Shown here piece after piece: positions 49,039 through 60,530 of a stretch of DNA of 64,000 nucleotides. The notes under the pieces were generated by a model. It was not told the DNA's origin. It was given only the letters and a program-made list of their open reading frames with translations, and did no database searches. The DNA lies in the NCBI GenBank assembly GCA_003952965.2, contig CM025853.1, forward strand, positions 293,594 through 357,593. The letters are read 5' to 3'. A program made the translations under genes and the position numbers. Numbering within the stretch: the stretch's first letter is position 1; every line of letters starts with the position of its first letter. The stretch comes from Morella rubra (Eukaryota > Streptophyta > Magnoliopsida > Fagales > Myricaceae).

Positions 49039-49479
49039 AAGAGTGTAGACATTGATCCTTTAGACGCTATCGTTTTATCTAGGATATACACACATGTTAA
49101 AATTTTATTTTTAGGAGTATTATTGTGCAAACAGTTATTCTAGCGTGCACACTTATATCACTTAGATCTTACGTTAAACATTATTATCCGGGCGTTTTTC
49201 TTTACGCTGTCGTTTTGGACTAATTGCAACCAGTTAGTCTAGCGTAATCTTATGTTTTATATGCTAGTATCATACCTGTTGAGGCTGTCTAAGCAGGCGC
49301 GAGTCTATTCTCTAGATCTAGGTCATTTCATTAATTGTTTGGACGGCTTATATATGCGTCTGGACGCTTGTTTGCATTAGATGGCATCGTTTTGCATGCT
49401 GTGTGAATGATGTGTTGCACCGTGTGAACGATATTAGTTGATGGTTTATTTGTTTTATTTTACAGATTAAAAAATATCT

Positions 49480-50630
49480 AACGCCACCGTTTTTCATCTT
49501 CCTCATTTGCCGAACCTCTATTCAGCAGGATCCGGAGAGTCAGGAGGATTGTATGACGTTAGAGGAAGAGCGCGAGCAAAACCGAGTTGGGATACTTAGC
49601 CGATTAATTATTGTAGAGTGAGAGGTCTCCTTTGTTGACTTTGAGGAGGTTGGATCGGATATCTGAAGAGAAATGGCATAGCCTCAGTATATCTGGTCCA
49701 GGAGTTTTACGTAGCACTACTAGATGTTGAGGATATTGAAACACTGCTATGGACTGTCACTATACGCCGGGTGACGTATCAATTTTCACCAGACATCCTA
49801 GCTGCATTTATGGGGAACAAGCTAGATGCGAAAGACATCTTTTATACTTTCACAAGTCAGGACGTAGTGCTCGTTGGACCCTTCATCAGACAAAAGTTTA
49901 TGCTCCCTTTCTAGCATATTCTGTACCTCATCTTCGCCTACGATATCGAGCCAAGGGTTACATGACAAAGTGCCCTATTTTGAGAGGCGAGTTGATGCTG
50001 TCCGTGGCTAGAGGATGTGTAGTAGATCTTCCCCTGTATATCTTCCTGACTCTTTGGAATGAGGCGAAGATCATTTCTGCTACTGCGTTGCCAAATGGTA
50101 TACTCTTGACACAGTTTCTCTATAGTGTAGGCTGCATGGATTGTCTGGATGAGGAAAGGTAGCCGCCTATTGGTCCTATCTGTCAGGCACTTTGAGCTAT
50201 TTCGAGGCTCAACTTAGGCAGCAATAGTTACCGCAAGCTCTTGCTCCTGAAGCGCAGCAAGTGGAGGAGCCCCCTCGCCGTGCGCATCAGGAGTGACCTG
50301 CCCGATGCTTGGATGGTGGACCTAAAGGGATGGTTAAGGCTGCTATTTCGCAGACGCATCAGTTCTGTGTTGCATTGGGGACCCATGTCTCCTCTATGGA
50401 CACTCAGATGACGGGATTGCAGCCATTCTCACTACCACTCCAGGCACCTTGCATGTGATGTCGAGGAGGTTGGGCATCATTGAAGATCATCTCGAAGATG
50501 AGCGAGTCCACGGGGGAGGGATCCAGTCAGCCCTGTCCAGATGTCGTGGATTGTCCATTTTTCTCCACATCTTTTCCAAACATTCCAAGTTTTGCACTTG
50601 GGAGACATGCAAGGCTTTTGCAATCTATTA
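49480..50630 (+). pseudogene. Transposase_32-type plant transposon protein remnant
   Basis: The best open stretch (49749-50162) reads YTPGDVSIFTRHPSC, then LRYRAKGYMTKCPILRGEL, DLPLYIFLTLWNEAKII and LPNGILLTQFLYSVG. This corresponds to the LPYG..LTQFL family seen at 481 and 37720. After a stop at 50160 come further low-similarity frames and a coiled-coil-like piece (50449-50631). Several stops, so inactive. It is the only recognisable coding material in the left half of this element. Confidence 0.55.
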
Positions 50631-50639
50631 GATTAACCT

Positions 50640-52250
50640 ACGAAGCTGAGTGAGATACCAAATGGATGTAGGTAACTCTTTTATTCCACTACCTCTCAAC
50701 AAGAGGTGTTGTACCTTTTTCATTTGACATTCGATTTCAAGGAAGTTTTGAAGGCTTTCGCAACCTTGTAGATAAAGTCTCTAGAGACATTAGCTTAAGG
50801 CTTTCAGGGAAAGTCCTGATATTAAAACAAAATGAACAATCCATGATTAGGAATTTTTTCTTATTTGTATCAGACGTTATGTTTTTTTATTATGTTTTAA
50901 TATTTACCATTGATGGTTTGGATATGTTAATACTTCAAATGTAATGTTCATGATCTATTACTTAGAATGTTATTAATTGTAACACTTAGAATCTTATGTT
51001 AAAATTTAAGATGAAATAAATAAGTAATTAATTTATAAGAAATGAATAATTAATAAATGTAGTATCAAAATTATTGAAGTATATATACATAATTATTATG
51101 ATGAATCTAATAAAATCTTAAAAATACACATTTCTTCAAGAATTTTTGCGAAATGGAAAGTTTGTAAGCTTGACGTTTTGTGAAGTTTTGCTTTATTTCA
51201 AAAATTTTAATATTTTTTCCTTGCTTGATCGTCATTTATCGTATTTAATTCGTAAACGTCTGGAATAAATTTTTAAGAGGTTAAAAATTCAATAATTAAA
51301 ATTAGTTTTTAAATTTAATGACTATTTAATAAAAGAGAGTAAAACGTTAGGACAAAAAATTAAATTTCCAAACTATTATAAATTAAAATTTCCACGGCGG
51401 TGATTGAACAAAATTACAAAAAGGAATTTCTAGACAGAGAACATACATGCTTGATGAAGTAGTGTAGAATATCTGAAATGTACTTTCAAAGCCAAAAAGT
51501 CTATTCCTTATAAATTTCCTTGACAACTGGCCCTTTGTTAGGAACTCCGGTCAAGGAATCCAAAACAAGCACCAATTTCTCCATACCGATCTACTCCAAT
51601 ACCACAACGATCTTCCCTACCAATGTTAAGTAACACACGAGCGTAATAGATAGGATCTAACACACCAAGAATGACAAATACCTTACTGTTTATGATAAAA
51701 AAAAAAAAAAACGTGGTCTAAGGATTATTAGTCCTTCGAACCACAAGAAACAAGAACAATCCCGATCAAAGGTTAATTAGCCAAGAACGGGTACCCAAAC
51801 TAGGTTATTAGCCTAGATGAATCCCAAGCGACAAGGTTATTAGCCCTGACACCGACTTAGCATATACATGCCTATGCTCGGCCAAAACACTCCAAAAGCA
51901 CTCAGGCTCTCCAAGACTCTACTATTCTCGATATCCTCTCGCTAATGCACCTAAAGGTGTTTATATAGACATCCTTAGGTGCTTACAAACCTTACTGGAA
52001 TCAAATCAAAACAAGATCAAATCACCGATCTTTAGGAATCAATCCCGTCGATCAAGTAGATTTTATATAACAAGCCTAATTAACCGAACTCAAAAAGGAA
52101 AGATAATATTCTAGACTTTGGAAAACGCCCGAATCTAGAAGATACGATTCATTGTATCGCTACAAGAAAAGAAACCAATCGCCGAAGATATTTCCATAAA
52201 AAGCGTGGTCGCGCTGCCGCTACGCTCAAGCTTGTCTTGAGCTGGTCCTG
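50640..52250. other. Gene-free interval, partly retroelement-like
   Basis: 50640-51300 is AT-rich. About 51430-52250 has a different composition, with repeated 'aggttattagcc' phrases and antisense LTR-like character. No coding domain or defined ends were seen. Confidence 0.35.
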
Positions 52251-53260
52251 ATCTTTCTGCGACTGGCTGGTTGGCATGTCGGGCATAAGTATCGCTGGGC
52301 TCCTAGTCGATCAGCACGCCTGGGCTGTCCTGGTCAATCGGCATGATTTGGGTTCCCTAGTCGATCAGTCTGCCTGGGCGATCCTGGTCTGTCATCCTGC
52401 TTTGGCTGCCCTAGTCGTCAGCCTGCCTAGGCTGTCCTGGTCGGTCGGCATGATTTGGCTGCCCTGGTCGGTCAGTCTGCCTAGGCGATCCTGGTTAGTC
52501 AGCCTGCTTTGGCTGCCCTAGTCGGTCAACCTTCCTGGCTGGCCCCGATTGATCAGCCGGTATTGGTTGTCCTGGTCGGTCGGCCTGCACTGATGGTTGG
52601 CAATGTTTCTGTTTCGGCCGTGCGCTCTTAGGGAGTGTCAGGAGCGCACTGGTTGGTCACTGGTGCCGCCTCTTGCCCCTGATCTTCCCACTCGTGGTCT
52701 TCACTGGGGATCCTGTCACACTTTCCCTCCACAACTCTTCCGCTGTGCTTCTCTAATCTTTCTTTAAAACCCCAAAGAAGGCAAGTAATACACAGTGACT
52801 CTCTGGTTCCTCTCTCTGTATCACTCAAATTGTCTCTCAAAACCCTATAGAAAGCAGTAAATTAATTCATTTTCCCGGCTCGTATTCACCTTGTTTGGCT
52901 ACGCATTTCCCAAGCGAGCATGTACTCTTCCATTCAATACTCGTATTTTTGTCAAAGTTTCTTGATTTGCTTCGTAGGGAAACGCTTTAGTTTTTTGGAC
53001 TTTAATCCGTTTGAATGAGCATTGTGTTGTGCTTTTTTCATGCAAGGTTTCAGTGTACGTTCCTACATTGTTCTTAAAAATACACATTTCTTCAAGATAA
53101 TCCTCCCTCTTTCTCTACGAAAATGGAAAGCTTGTAATTAAGCTTCACGTTTTGTGAAGTTTTGCTATTATTTCAAAAGTTTTAATATATTTTTTTTTTT
53201 TGCTTGATAGGATATAATTAATAAATGTAGTATCAAAATTGTTGAAGTATATATGTATTT
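51017..53260 (+). repeat. Pair of duplicated flanks in swapped order
   Basis: Block A ('aataaatgtagtatcaaaatt', 51053 and 53219), block B ('ttaaaaatacacatttcttc', 51117-51235 and 53075-53206) and block C ('gtatttaattcgtaaacgtc', 51240 and 53539) each occur twice in the same orientation. The order is A-B-C on the left and B-A-C on the right. They bracket the 51.3-53.0 kb segment. Confidence 0.65.
52265..52620 (+). repeat. Degenerate minisatellite of 'cctggtcggtcggcatg...ggctg' units
   Basis: About eight diverged copies of a 35-45 base unit alternating 'cctgcctgggctgtcctggtc' and 'gatttggctgccctggtc'. It is GC-rich and unlike its AT-rich surroundings, and one frame stays open for 81 codons only because of the repeat. 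Confidence 0.75.
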
Positions 53261-53261
53261 T

Positions 53262-53302
53262 CACACACACACCACACACACACACACACATATATATATA
53301 TA
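53262..53302 (+). repeat. (CA)n(TA)n microsatellite
   Basis: A run of CA dinucleotides with one break is followed by TA dinucleotides. Confidence 0.95.
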
Positions 53303-54060
53303 ATTAATAAAAGGACATGTTTAATGTAATTTACGTAGATAGGTAGCGTACAGACGTTTGTTTAACCGTTCAGACAATTGTTGTTATATAAACGACATCG
53401 TTTATTCAACGAAAATGGTGTCGTGCTTTCAAAATGTTGCTTACGCATGTTTTGCTAGACTGTATGGACGTGACTTTTCTAATACGACATCGTGGAGTTG
53501 GTTTTAAAATGGTGTCGTTGGCCAGTTAAAGCAATTTATTGTATTTAATTCGTAAACGTCCAGACACCGTCAAAATTGTGGATAACAATCTGGACGGCTA
53601 TGAAAATTTTGGCGGTAAGTTTTCACACCAAAATTTTAAAGGGACGGCATACAGACTGAACTTATTACTGTCCGGATGTCTTTTTTAAGGAATTAAGAGG
53701 CCGAAACCCAGAAGCTGGTGTTCATTCGGCAACTCTCCCGAAAACACCCAAAATCCTCTCCAAGTGGTCTTAGCTTGGATTTCTTCTTGAAGAGTCATTT
53801 AATCATTGAGGAAGAGGGTCAGGCATAGATTACTCAAACTTTGGGGAATTGAGCACATATTTGGATTTGAAACTTTGAGAGGTACGGTTTTTTTGGCAAG
53901 TTTTGAGTAAAAATATGTTCTTTTACTTGATTGTTGATTGTTTAATGCTTTGGGTAGCTTAGAAACATGTTTGGTGTTGATTGGGTGTGAAAATGGTGAT
54001 GCAAAACGACTGTTTTTGGGATTAAAATGTGTCTGTGGGCGTGTAATTGTCAAAGGCTTT

Positions 54061-54900
54061 GTTCTTCGACAATCGTAGTTCGAATGTTTACTGTAGACGT
54101 CCGAACAGTGTATAGGCAATTCAAACAGTTCAGACGGCCTGAATGGCGTGCAGACTTTCCTTCACAAAACGAAATCTTTTTGTTTTTTGTAGTGCAGATG
54201 GCTGTTAACCCATCTGAACCGTTTTGGGTGAAGTTTTATTTAATATTTGTTTTGTTAATTCTCAAATTGTCCATTGATTGGTTTTTGTTGATGTTTGAAC
54301 AATTTTTGTTAGGTTGGCCATGGATTGCTCTGAGAAAATTATCACCAAAGGCGAGGCACAACTAGACGATATGGTAGTAGAGCTGAAGGAGAGTATGTGG
54401 ACGATAATGAAGCTGACACATATTTTGTGCAAGGATCTCCATAACTGCTTGACCACTCTAGAGACTAATTTGTCTCTGATGGAGAGGGCTCTGAGTTCTT
54501 CAACAATCGCAGTCCGAATATTTACTGTAGACGTCCGAACAGTGTATAGGCAATTCAAACGATTCAGACGGCCTGAATGGCGTGCGGACGTTTCTTCACA
54601 AAATGAAATCTTTTTGTTTTTGGTAGTGCAGATGGCTGTTAACCCATCTAAACCGTTTTGGGTTAATTCTTGAAAATTTGTTAATGTTTGAACAATATTT
54701 GTTAGGTTGGTCATGGATCGCTCTGAGAAAATTATCACCAAAGTCGGGGCACAAACTGAGCGATGGCAGACGATATGGTAGTGGAGCTGAAGGAGCGTAC
54801 GTGGACGATAATGGAGCTGACACATATTTTGTGCAAGGATCTCCATAACTGCTTGACCACTCTAGAGACTAATTTTGCTCTGATGGAGAGGGCTTTGAGG
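54061..54900 (+). repeat. 434 bp tandem duplication containing a coiled-coil remnant
   Basis: 54061-54494 and 54495-54900 are collinear ('gttcttc.acaatcg', 'ggcctgaatggcgtgc', 'gttaacccatct.aaccgtt', 'gaccactctagagactaatt'). Both copies encode pieces of the same short coiled-coil segment (SEKIITK, VVELKE, LTHILCKDLHNCLTTL). Confidence 0.85.
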
Positions 54901-55109
54901 GAGGAGCTGAATGCTATGCGGATGTAACTGTTTACTGTGAGAGATCACGTGTCCCAGTTGCACAAGTCTCTTCATACCATTCCGATATAGCTCTGGACAC
55001 TCATCAAACGGGTCGATACTATGGAGGAAGCGGTTGGAGCATGTTCGCTATGCCATCAGACAAGATCTCGATGAGCCAGTTCATCGTCGTGATTCAGACT
55101 AGTCTTTGG

Positions 55110-55980
55110 TTTTTGTATTTTTGATATTATTTACTTATGCTTTGTCCGTCTCCTGCTTATACTAGATTTTATAACTACGTTTCTCGTTTGGTATTTCTGC
55201 GAACAGTTATTTTATATTATGTACTTGATTTTGATTATGTATTTTATTTATATTATGTCGGTTAGATATTTGTAGACCATTATTAATTTTATCTTATATT
55301 TAATATATGTTTTAATATTAAATGCATAATTAAATAAATTAAATTTGAATATTGCCTATTATAATTTAGAGCAGTCCGACGCATTAATAATGTCCGGATG
55401 TCCGCTGATATGTTACTCATCCGCACGTGATAAATAAATGTCCGCACGGGTTACCATTGCGTAACATCCGAACTCAACTCCACCATCCTCACGTCCTATT
55501 TAAGCAATGTCTACACATTGTAGAGCCGTTGGCCCAATATATTCATGGCAATTTTTTTTCTTAGGATAAAAACAATACGAGTCCAACTTTTTTAGTAGCG
55601 TGTGGACAGTGAATCTGCTTAATTACAAAATTACATTTTGACACGGAAATTCACTCCGTACGAACCTGTATTAGAGACGTTCGCACTGGTTTTCATGTAA
55701 TACATTGAAGTTCACACGGGACATGCAAACAGAAAAAAAACAAGGAATCCGTGACATGCTTATATTTGTCACGCAAAATGAAAATAGTCCGAACAGTCTG
55801 AGGTGGCGTTTGGATGCTATATCCTGAAGAAACTCAAAATTTGTCAACCAAGAACAAGTGTGACACAGTTCTTCTGTGAAATCGGGTGTCAAAACGTTTT
55901 TGACACCCAGGACCTTTGGTGACAATTTTTAAATTTAGGTGACAAAAACTATTGACACCCAAATGCTTTTTTATTGTAGT
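55110..55980. repeat. Right subterminal region of the third CACTA-like element
   Basis: AT-rich, with scattered tccg(a/g/c)ac motifs (55375-55500, 55660-55810) and 'gacaccca' motifs just before the terminus (55890-55965). No coding sequence. Confidence 0.45.
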
Positions 55981-56385
55981 ATTACCGCATGGAGTACTGG
56001 GTTCAAGTAGGGTTATTCAGATTATTATATTGGGATTATCAGAGTTAGCAAAATGGTTTTGCCAGTGTCTAAATCACCGTTTGTACGATTTTCATTCTTA
56101 TTGGGTTTAACTTTTAAATTTACAAATTAGACAAGGACAGTAGATCTATTATTAGTATATTTATTGTTTGCTTTTAATTAAATCAAGATTTCACACTACT
56201 CTTCTTATTAATCTATACAACTAAGACCAAGCCATCCATAATTAAGGGCGAACAACTCCAAGTTGTCTCTAAATGTTGCTCCTGAGTTGTTGGCTTTGTT
56301 TTAAATATTGGTTGCCTTATCATAATTCATATCTTTTTGTTTTTCATGGCATGAGTATCAGAGGATTTTTTACACCACGATCAAA

Positions 56386-56580
56386 TTACTTTGGGCGTTT
56401 GATCCAATTCACATTAGAAATCCAATTCAAGCATTGATCAGCATTGGCAACTGTCCTTTTGACGAAAGCATCAAAGTGAGACTTAAGCGTATCAGCGCAG
56501 GGGACTATTGAATCCCAAAATGCTGCTGTGAATTTAACCTTCTCTATTAATGATGGGATTCCTGCCCCTATTCCATCCAT
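56386..56580 (-). other. Unidentified 64-codon open frame
   Basis: A small open frame on the minus strand (MDGIGAGIPSLIEKV start) of plausible protein composition, with several Trp and charged residues. I do not recognise a family and neighbouring frames do not extend it. It could be a fragment of a transposon or a captured exon. Confidence 0.2.
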
Positions 56581-56839
56581 CGTTATAAGGACTGATCTTC
56601 TTGATCAGCATCAGTTTTGGAGATATAGTAATTAAAGCTCCACATTAACCACTGCTCATTACAGGCATCTTCTTGCGACTTAGTTCCATTTTGAATCCTT
56701 TTAAACGCGCGCAGGAAATTACATCAATGTCTTCATCACAATTGCTTTCCTGCTAAGATTATCTTATTCCTAAACTCAGTATTGTCCACTAGTTAATAGG
56801 TTCACCATCCCTTCATTATATATGAAGCTACCTAATTGG

Positions 56840-58340
56840 TGGTATTAAAGAAATTTCAGATCGGAGATATTTATTAACTGATACAGGTGTAGACTGCTCG
56901 GAGATATTTATTTATTGACACAATATGGCTTACTATATATATTTGACTCAATATGCCATAGCAATAATAGTGCTAATAAAAAAATTTCATATCATGGTTT
57001 CAGTACAAGCTGGTGTAGGGAATCGTTTTTGGACAATCTTGATTGATTGACAAAGTCTTTCTCCCTTTCTATTTATTAACTCCCTATGTTATAGCAATAA
57101 TAGGGCTAATAAAAAAATTTCAGATCATGCCTTGATATTACGAGGTGTAGGGAATCTCTTTTGGTCAATATTAATTGATTGATAACTCTTACTCATTAAA
57201 ACGAAAAAAAAAAAATCAAAACAGAGAGTTGAAATTGGACGAAACCAACAAACTCAAAGTTGTCCACTAGTTAATAGTCTACGTTCGATCCCATCATCAT
57301 AAATTACGACCCTACCTAACTTATAGCAATACATATATAGTTTCAAGACACTTCGACTTTGTGAGGAGCATTAATTTTTTTTGTTTTTTTTTTTTGTGAG
57401 GATCTTTAATTAAATATTCTTTCTTCAACAAGCTTTATGAAAAAACATAAAGAATAGAAATTGGACGAAGACAACAAACTCAATGTAATCCACTTGTTAT
57501 TATATAACTCAACCATCCCTTCATTGTACATGAACGTACTTGAATAATTGATAGTAATTATAAAGAAATTTCTCATGAAATTAAATAATTTGACATTACA
57601 AGGTCCAGGGAATCTTTTTGGTCAATCTTATCGATTAACGAAATCGTCGTCCCTTACTAATTTTTTAACTCTGTGCCATAGCAATAATAGAGCTAACAAA
57701 CAAATCTTAAATATTCATACATTGACATTAGGAGATGTAGTAGGAAATTTTTTTTAGCCAATCTTTACTGATTAACGAAGTCTTCGTCTCATTAATCTAT
57801 ACTATTAAGACCCAGCCCACCAAATTGAAGGTTGAACAGCTCAAATATGTTGTCTCTAATTAATAATGTGTTAGTTTGAGTCGGTAAATGTGAACACATG
57901 GTGTCATCCTATTGTATGTGATATGCCATCGGTCATCCACGTTAGTGTTTTCCATCCAAGAGATAAAGGCAAGATGCCAGAAGCATAAGTTTACGAAACC
58001 CACAGACTCAATGTTGTTTACTTGTTCATTAGTTAACGATCGCTTCATTATATATGAAGCTACCTTAATTGATAGTAATTATAAACAAATTTCAGATCAT
58101 AATAATTGGACATGACGCAGTATGGGAAATATTATTTGGCCAAGCTTTATTGATTAACAAAGTCTTGGTCCCTTTCTATTTATTGACTCAGTATGCAATA
58201 GCAAAAATCAGGCCAATAAATGAATTTCATATCATGCTTTGACATTAATTACGAGGTGTACGTTTAGGGAATATTTTTGAGCAATAGATATATCTTAATG
58301 GTTAACGAAGTCTTTGTGTGGGATGGGGGACTGCACAAAT
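56840..58340 (+). repeat. Repeated copies of the chitinase-upstream block
   Basis: At least six copies of a roughly 130-150 base block occur here ('tgacattacgaggtgtaggg', 'aatcttttttggccaatctt', 'gattaacgaagtctt', 'tatgctatagcaataatag'), near 56940, 57000, 57125, 57590, 57720, 58110 and 58235. They are separated by 'ccaacaaactcaaagttgtc' blocks. The same block occurs once or twice upstream of the gene at 18734 and in orphan form elsewhere. Confidence 0.7.
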
Positions 58341-58869
58341 TCGGAGATTAGTCGGGGTAAAACTCCAGATACTCTCGTCATCCCAAAGAAGGAAAAAATT
58401 AAACTAAAGAAATAAAATGTAAACTTCAATTTAAAAAATAATCACGTGTATACTATTCCCCAACTTTTAGTCTTCCATTTTAGTAAAATTTTGAGGCTTG
58501 CACAAATCGTGGGTCCTACGTTTTCGTCATCATATACATCTGCACATTCCAACCATCGCTGTCCTAATTAGTTGTTACTTCTTAACTTCCATGCCTTAAA
58601 AAACTAGCTAGCTAGGTCCTGTGAAAATGGGTTCAAAATCTCGATTTTGCTAAAAAAAAAAAAAAATTAATATTGACCCTAACAACCACAAGTTGTCTCT
58701 AAATGATGGTCCTGAGGTACGTAGACTTTGTTAATTAATTACAACTTTTTACCTACCTTCCCTTGCATGCATGGTGGGAAAGATATAAGCATCCCGTAAT
58801 AATTGATTCCAAGAAAGAATATCTATCTTGGTTATATTTAAACACAGAAGAAACCAAGATTAGAAATCC

Positions 58870-59190
58870 GATGAAGCCAACCAACTCAAAGACGTACACC
58901 AATTGGCTTCCATCACAAGCATTAATGAATCCACCTAACATATTCCATTACGCATATTTAAGGTAATTGGGCATTTCATTAATGGATAAATTGGGCATAA
59001 TGTATTGACAAACGTCCTTATTTTTTGTTGTTATTACCCAGCTCATGATCTCTGTCGACGTGGCATTGCCCCAAATTAAGAATCACTATATAATATGTAC
59101 AACAACCACAGATTTATCGTGATCTAAGTGAGTAATCAGAGGACGGGTGCAGTTTGGAACAAGCTTAATTAATTAATGGGCAGATATTTG
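58870..59190 (+). promoter_or_regulatory. Distal promoter of the 59321 chitinase-like gene
   Basis: The segment is duplicated at 12340-12856. It contains two palindrome-like AT blocks ('aagcttaattaattaatg') and 'acaaccacagattt'. Conservation between the two copies marks the extent of the ancestral upstream region. Confidence 0.45.
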
Positions 59191-59211
59191 AGCGTATGTG
59201 GGGGAAAGGAT

Positions 59212-59220
59212 CTATATATT
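59212..59220 (+). promoter_or_regulatory. TATA box of the 59321 gene
   Basis: ctatatatt lies about 105 bases before the chosen start. A more upstream in-frame ATG at 59198 precedes this TATA box and so would not be in the transcript. Confidence 0.55.
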
Positions 59221-59320
59221 CGTACACATCCTATCCTCAACGCATCCGAGCCTCCTAGGAATTATACCTCATATCTTGCAAGAAATTAGAGTACTATCTC
59301 ATATCGCTACAACATTAATC

Positions 59321-60530
59321 ATGACCACTGAAGTTGTGAAAGCCGGGTACTGGTCTTCCACTAGTGGATTCCCAGTGGCTAGTATAGAATCCAGCCACTT
59401 CACCCATCTCTTTTGTGCCTTTGCCAATCTTGACCCCCTTACCTACCAAGTCGATTTTCCTGCTACAAGTAACACTATTCCGTTTTCAACTTTCACCCAA
59501 ACCGTGCAGCGAAGAAACTCCAATGTTAAGACCCTTTTATCTATCGGTGGACCAGACTCGGATCCTTCTGCCTTCGCTCAAATGGCGAACCAGAGAAGCA
59601 ACCGTGCAGCATTCATAACTTCCTCCATACAGCTTGCCAGAACAAACAACTTCCATGGACTTGACCTCAGCTGGCTGTATCCCTCCACACAACAGGAAAG
59701 TATTGACTTTGGCACACTCCTCAATGAATGGCGTAGTGCCATTACTGACGAGAAGAATGACTCCGGCAACGAGGAATTGCTTTTGACAGCGCAGGTGTTT
59801 TACTCGCCACAGGGAGTTTACCGATATCCGGTTAGTGTCATTTGTCTTCGCCTGGACTGGATCAATCTATTGGCCTATAGCTTCCATACCCCAAGTAACT
59901 CGTCGAATCGGACTAGAGCACATGCTGCATGGACCACTAGGGGACAAGAGCCAAGCGGGGATTCTGGGATCAATGCTTGGATAGCGGAAGCTAGGAACAA
60001 TAAAATAAAGATTGTCCTGGGGCTTCCTTTTTTCGGGTACGCATGGGTACTCGTAAATGAACGTAACAACCAAGTCTCTGCACCGGCTAATGGAGCTCCT
60101 GCTAAATGGCAGCCAGATGGATTGGTTGGTTATAACGAAATCACCCCTTTCCAAGCCCAGAGAACAGCCACGACAGCTTTCGATGCCGTTACTGAAACAA
60201 ACTACGTCTATGACAAGACAACTTGGATTAGTTTTGATGATAGGAGGACTATCACTAATAAGATTCAAAAGGCCAAGGACAAGCAGCCGGAGTTGCTTGG
60301 TTACTTTGCATGGCATGTGGGCTTCGACAACAATTGGAGTCTGTCAAGACTAGGTTTGTATGGTTCCAATCGTTTATATCCATTAATGCAGCTCATGCGT
60401 TTTCGAGGGCCTGTGGCTGTTAGTTTCCATCATTTGATTATATTAACATTATATACATGACTGCTCTACCTAGCTTCTGACGTACTGTAATATTTCTTAT
60501 TGCTGTGCAGCTGCTCAACAATGGGCATAA
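59321..60530 (+). CDS. Class V (GH18) chitinase-like protein, catalytically degenerate, no signal peptide
   Basis: Two exons: 59321-60353 and 60511-60530 (GT-AG intron of 157 bases), 350 residues. The start MTTEVVKAGYW aligns with MTTDVVRAGYW of the 18734 gene. The open frame extends upstream to 59198, but that part precedes the TATA box. GH18 landmarks are FTHLFCAFANLD (27-38), TLLSIGG (71-77), GYFAWHVG. The catalytic block is FHGLDLSWLYP: the second Asp is Ser117 and the proton donor is Leu119. The MAYD motif has become LAYS, so another active-site Asp is also gone. Without a signal peptide it is probably cytosolic. The frame is completely open, which argues for maintained function as a non-enzymatic protein, possibly a chitin-oligosaccharide-binding lectin like the chitinase-related agglutinins of some plants. 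Confidence 0.87.

Larger units (their letters stand above)
48690..55981 (+). mobile_element. Third CACTA-like element with TCCGnAC subterminal motifs (left end not found)
   Basis: The right end is 'ttttttattgtagta' at about 55967-55981, resembling an inverted CACTA-type terminus. Motifs of the type (g)ttcggacg/cgtccgaac are frequent on both sides (48770-49350 and 53340-55830). Transposase_32-type and coiled-coil remnants lie inside (49480-50630 and 54300-55100). No TNP2 gene is visible, so it would be non-autonomous. A secondary insertion seems to occupy about 51.2-53.1 kb. The left terminus could not be located. Confidence 0.45.

Noticed and set aside
52276..52521. 81-codon Trp/Leu/Ser-rich open frame
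   Set aside because: It is the translation of a minisatellite and has no independent support.
54262..54846. 194-codon minus-strand open frame
   Set aside because: It spans the tandem duplication and mirrors the plus-strand coiled-coil remnant; no family motif was seen.
59198..59320. Upstream in-frame ATG as start of the 59321 chitinase-like protein
   Set aside because: It lies before the TATA box at 59212, its residues do not form a signal peptide, and the paralogue at 18734 starts at the equivalent of 59321.
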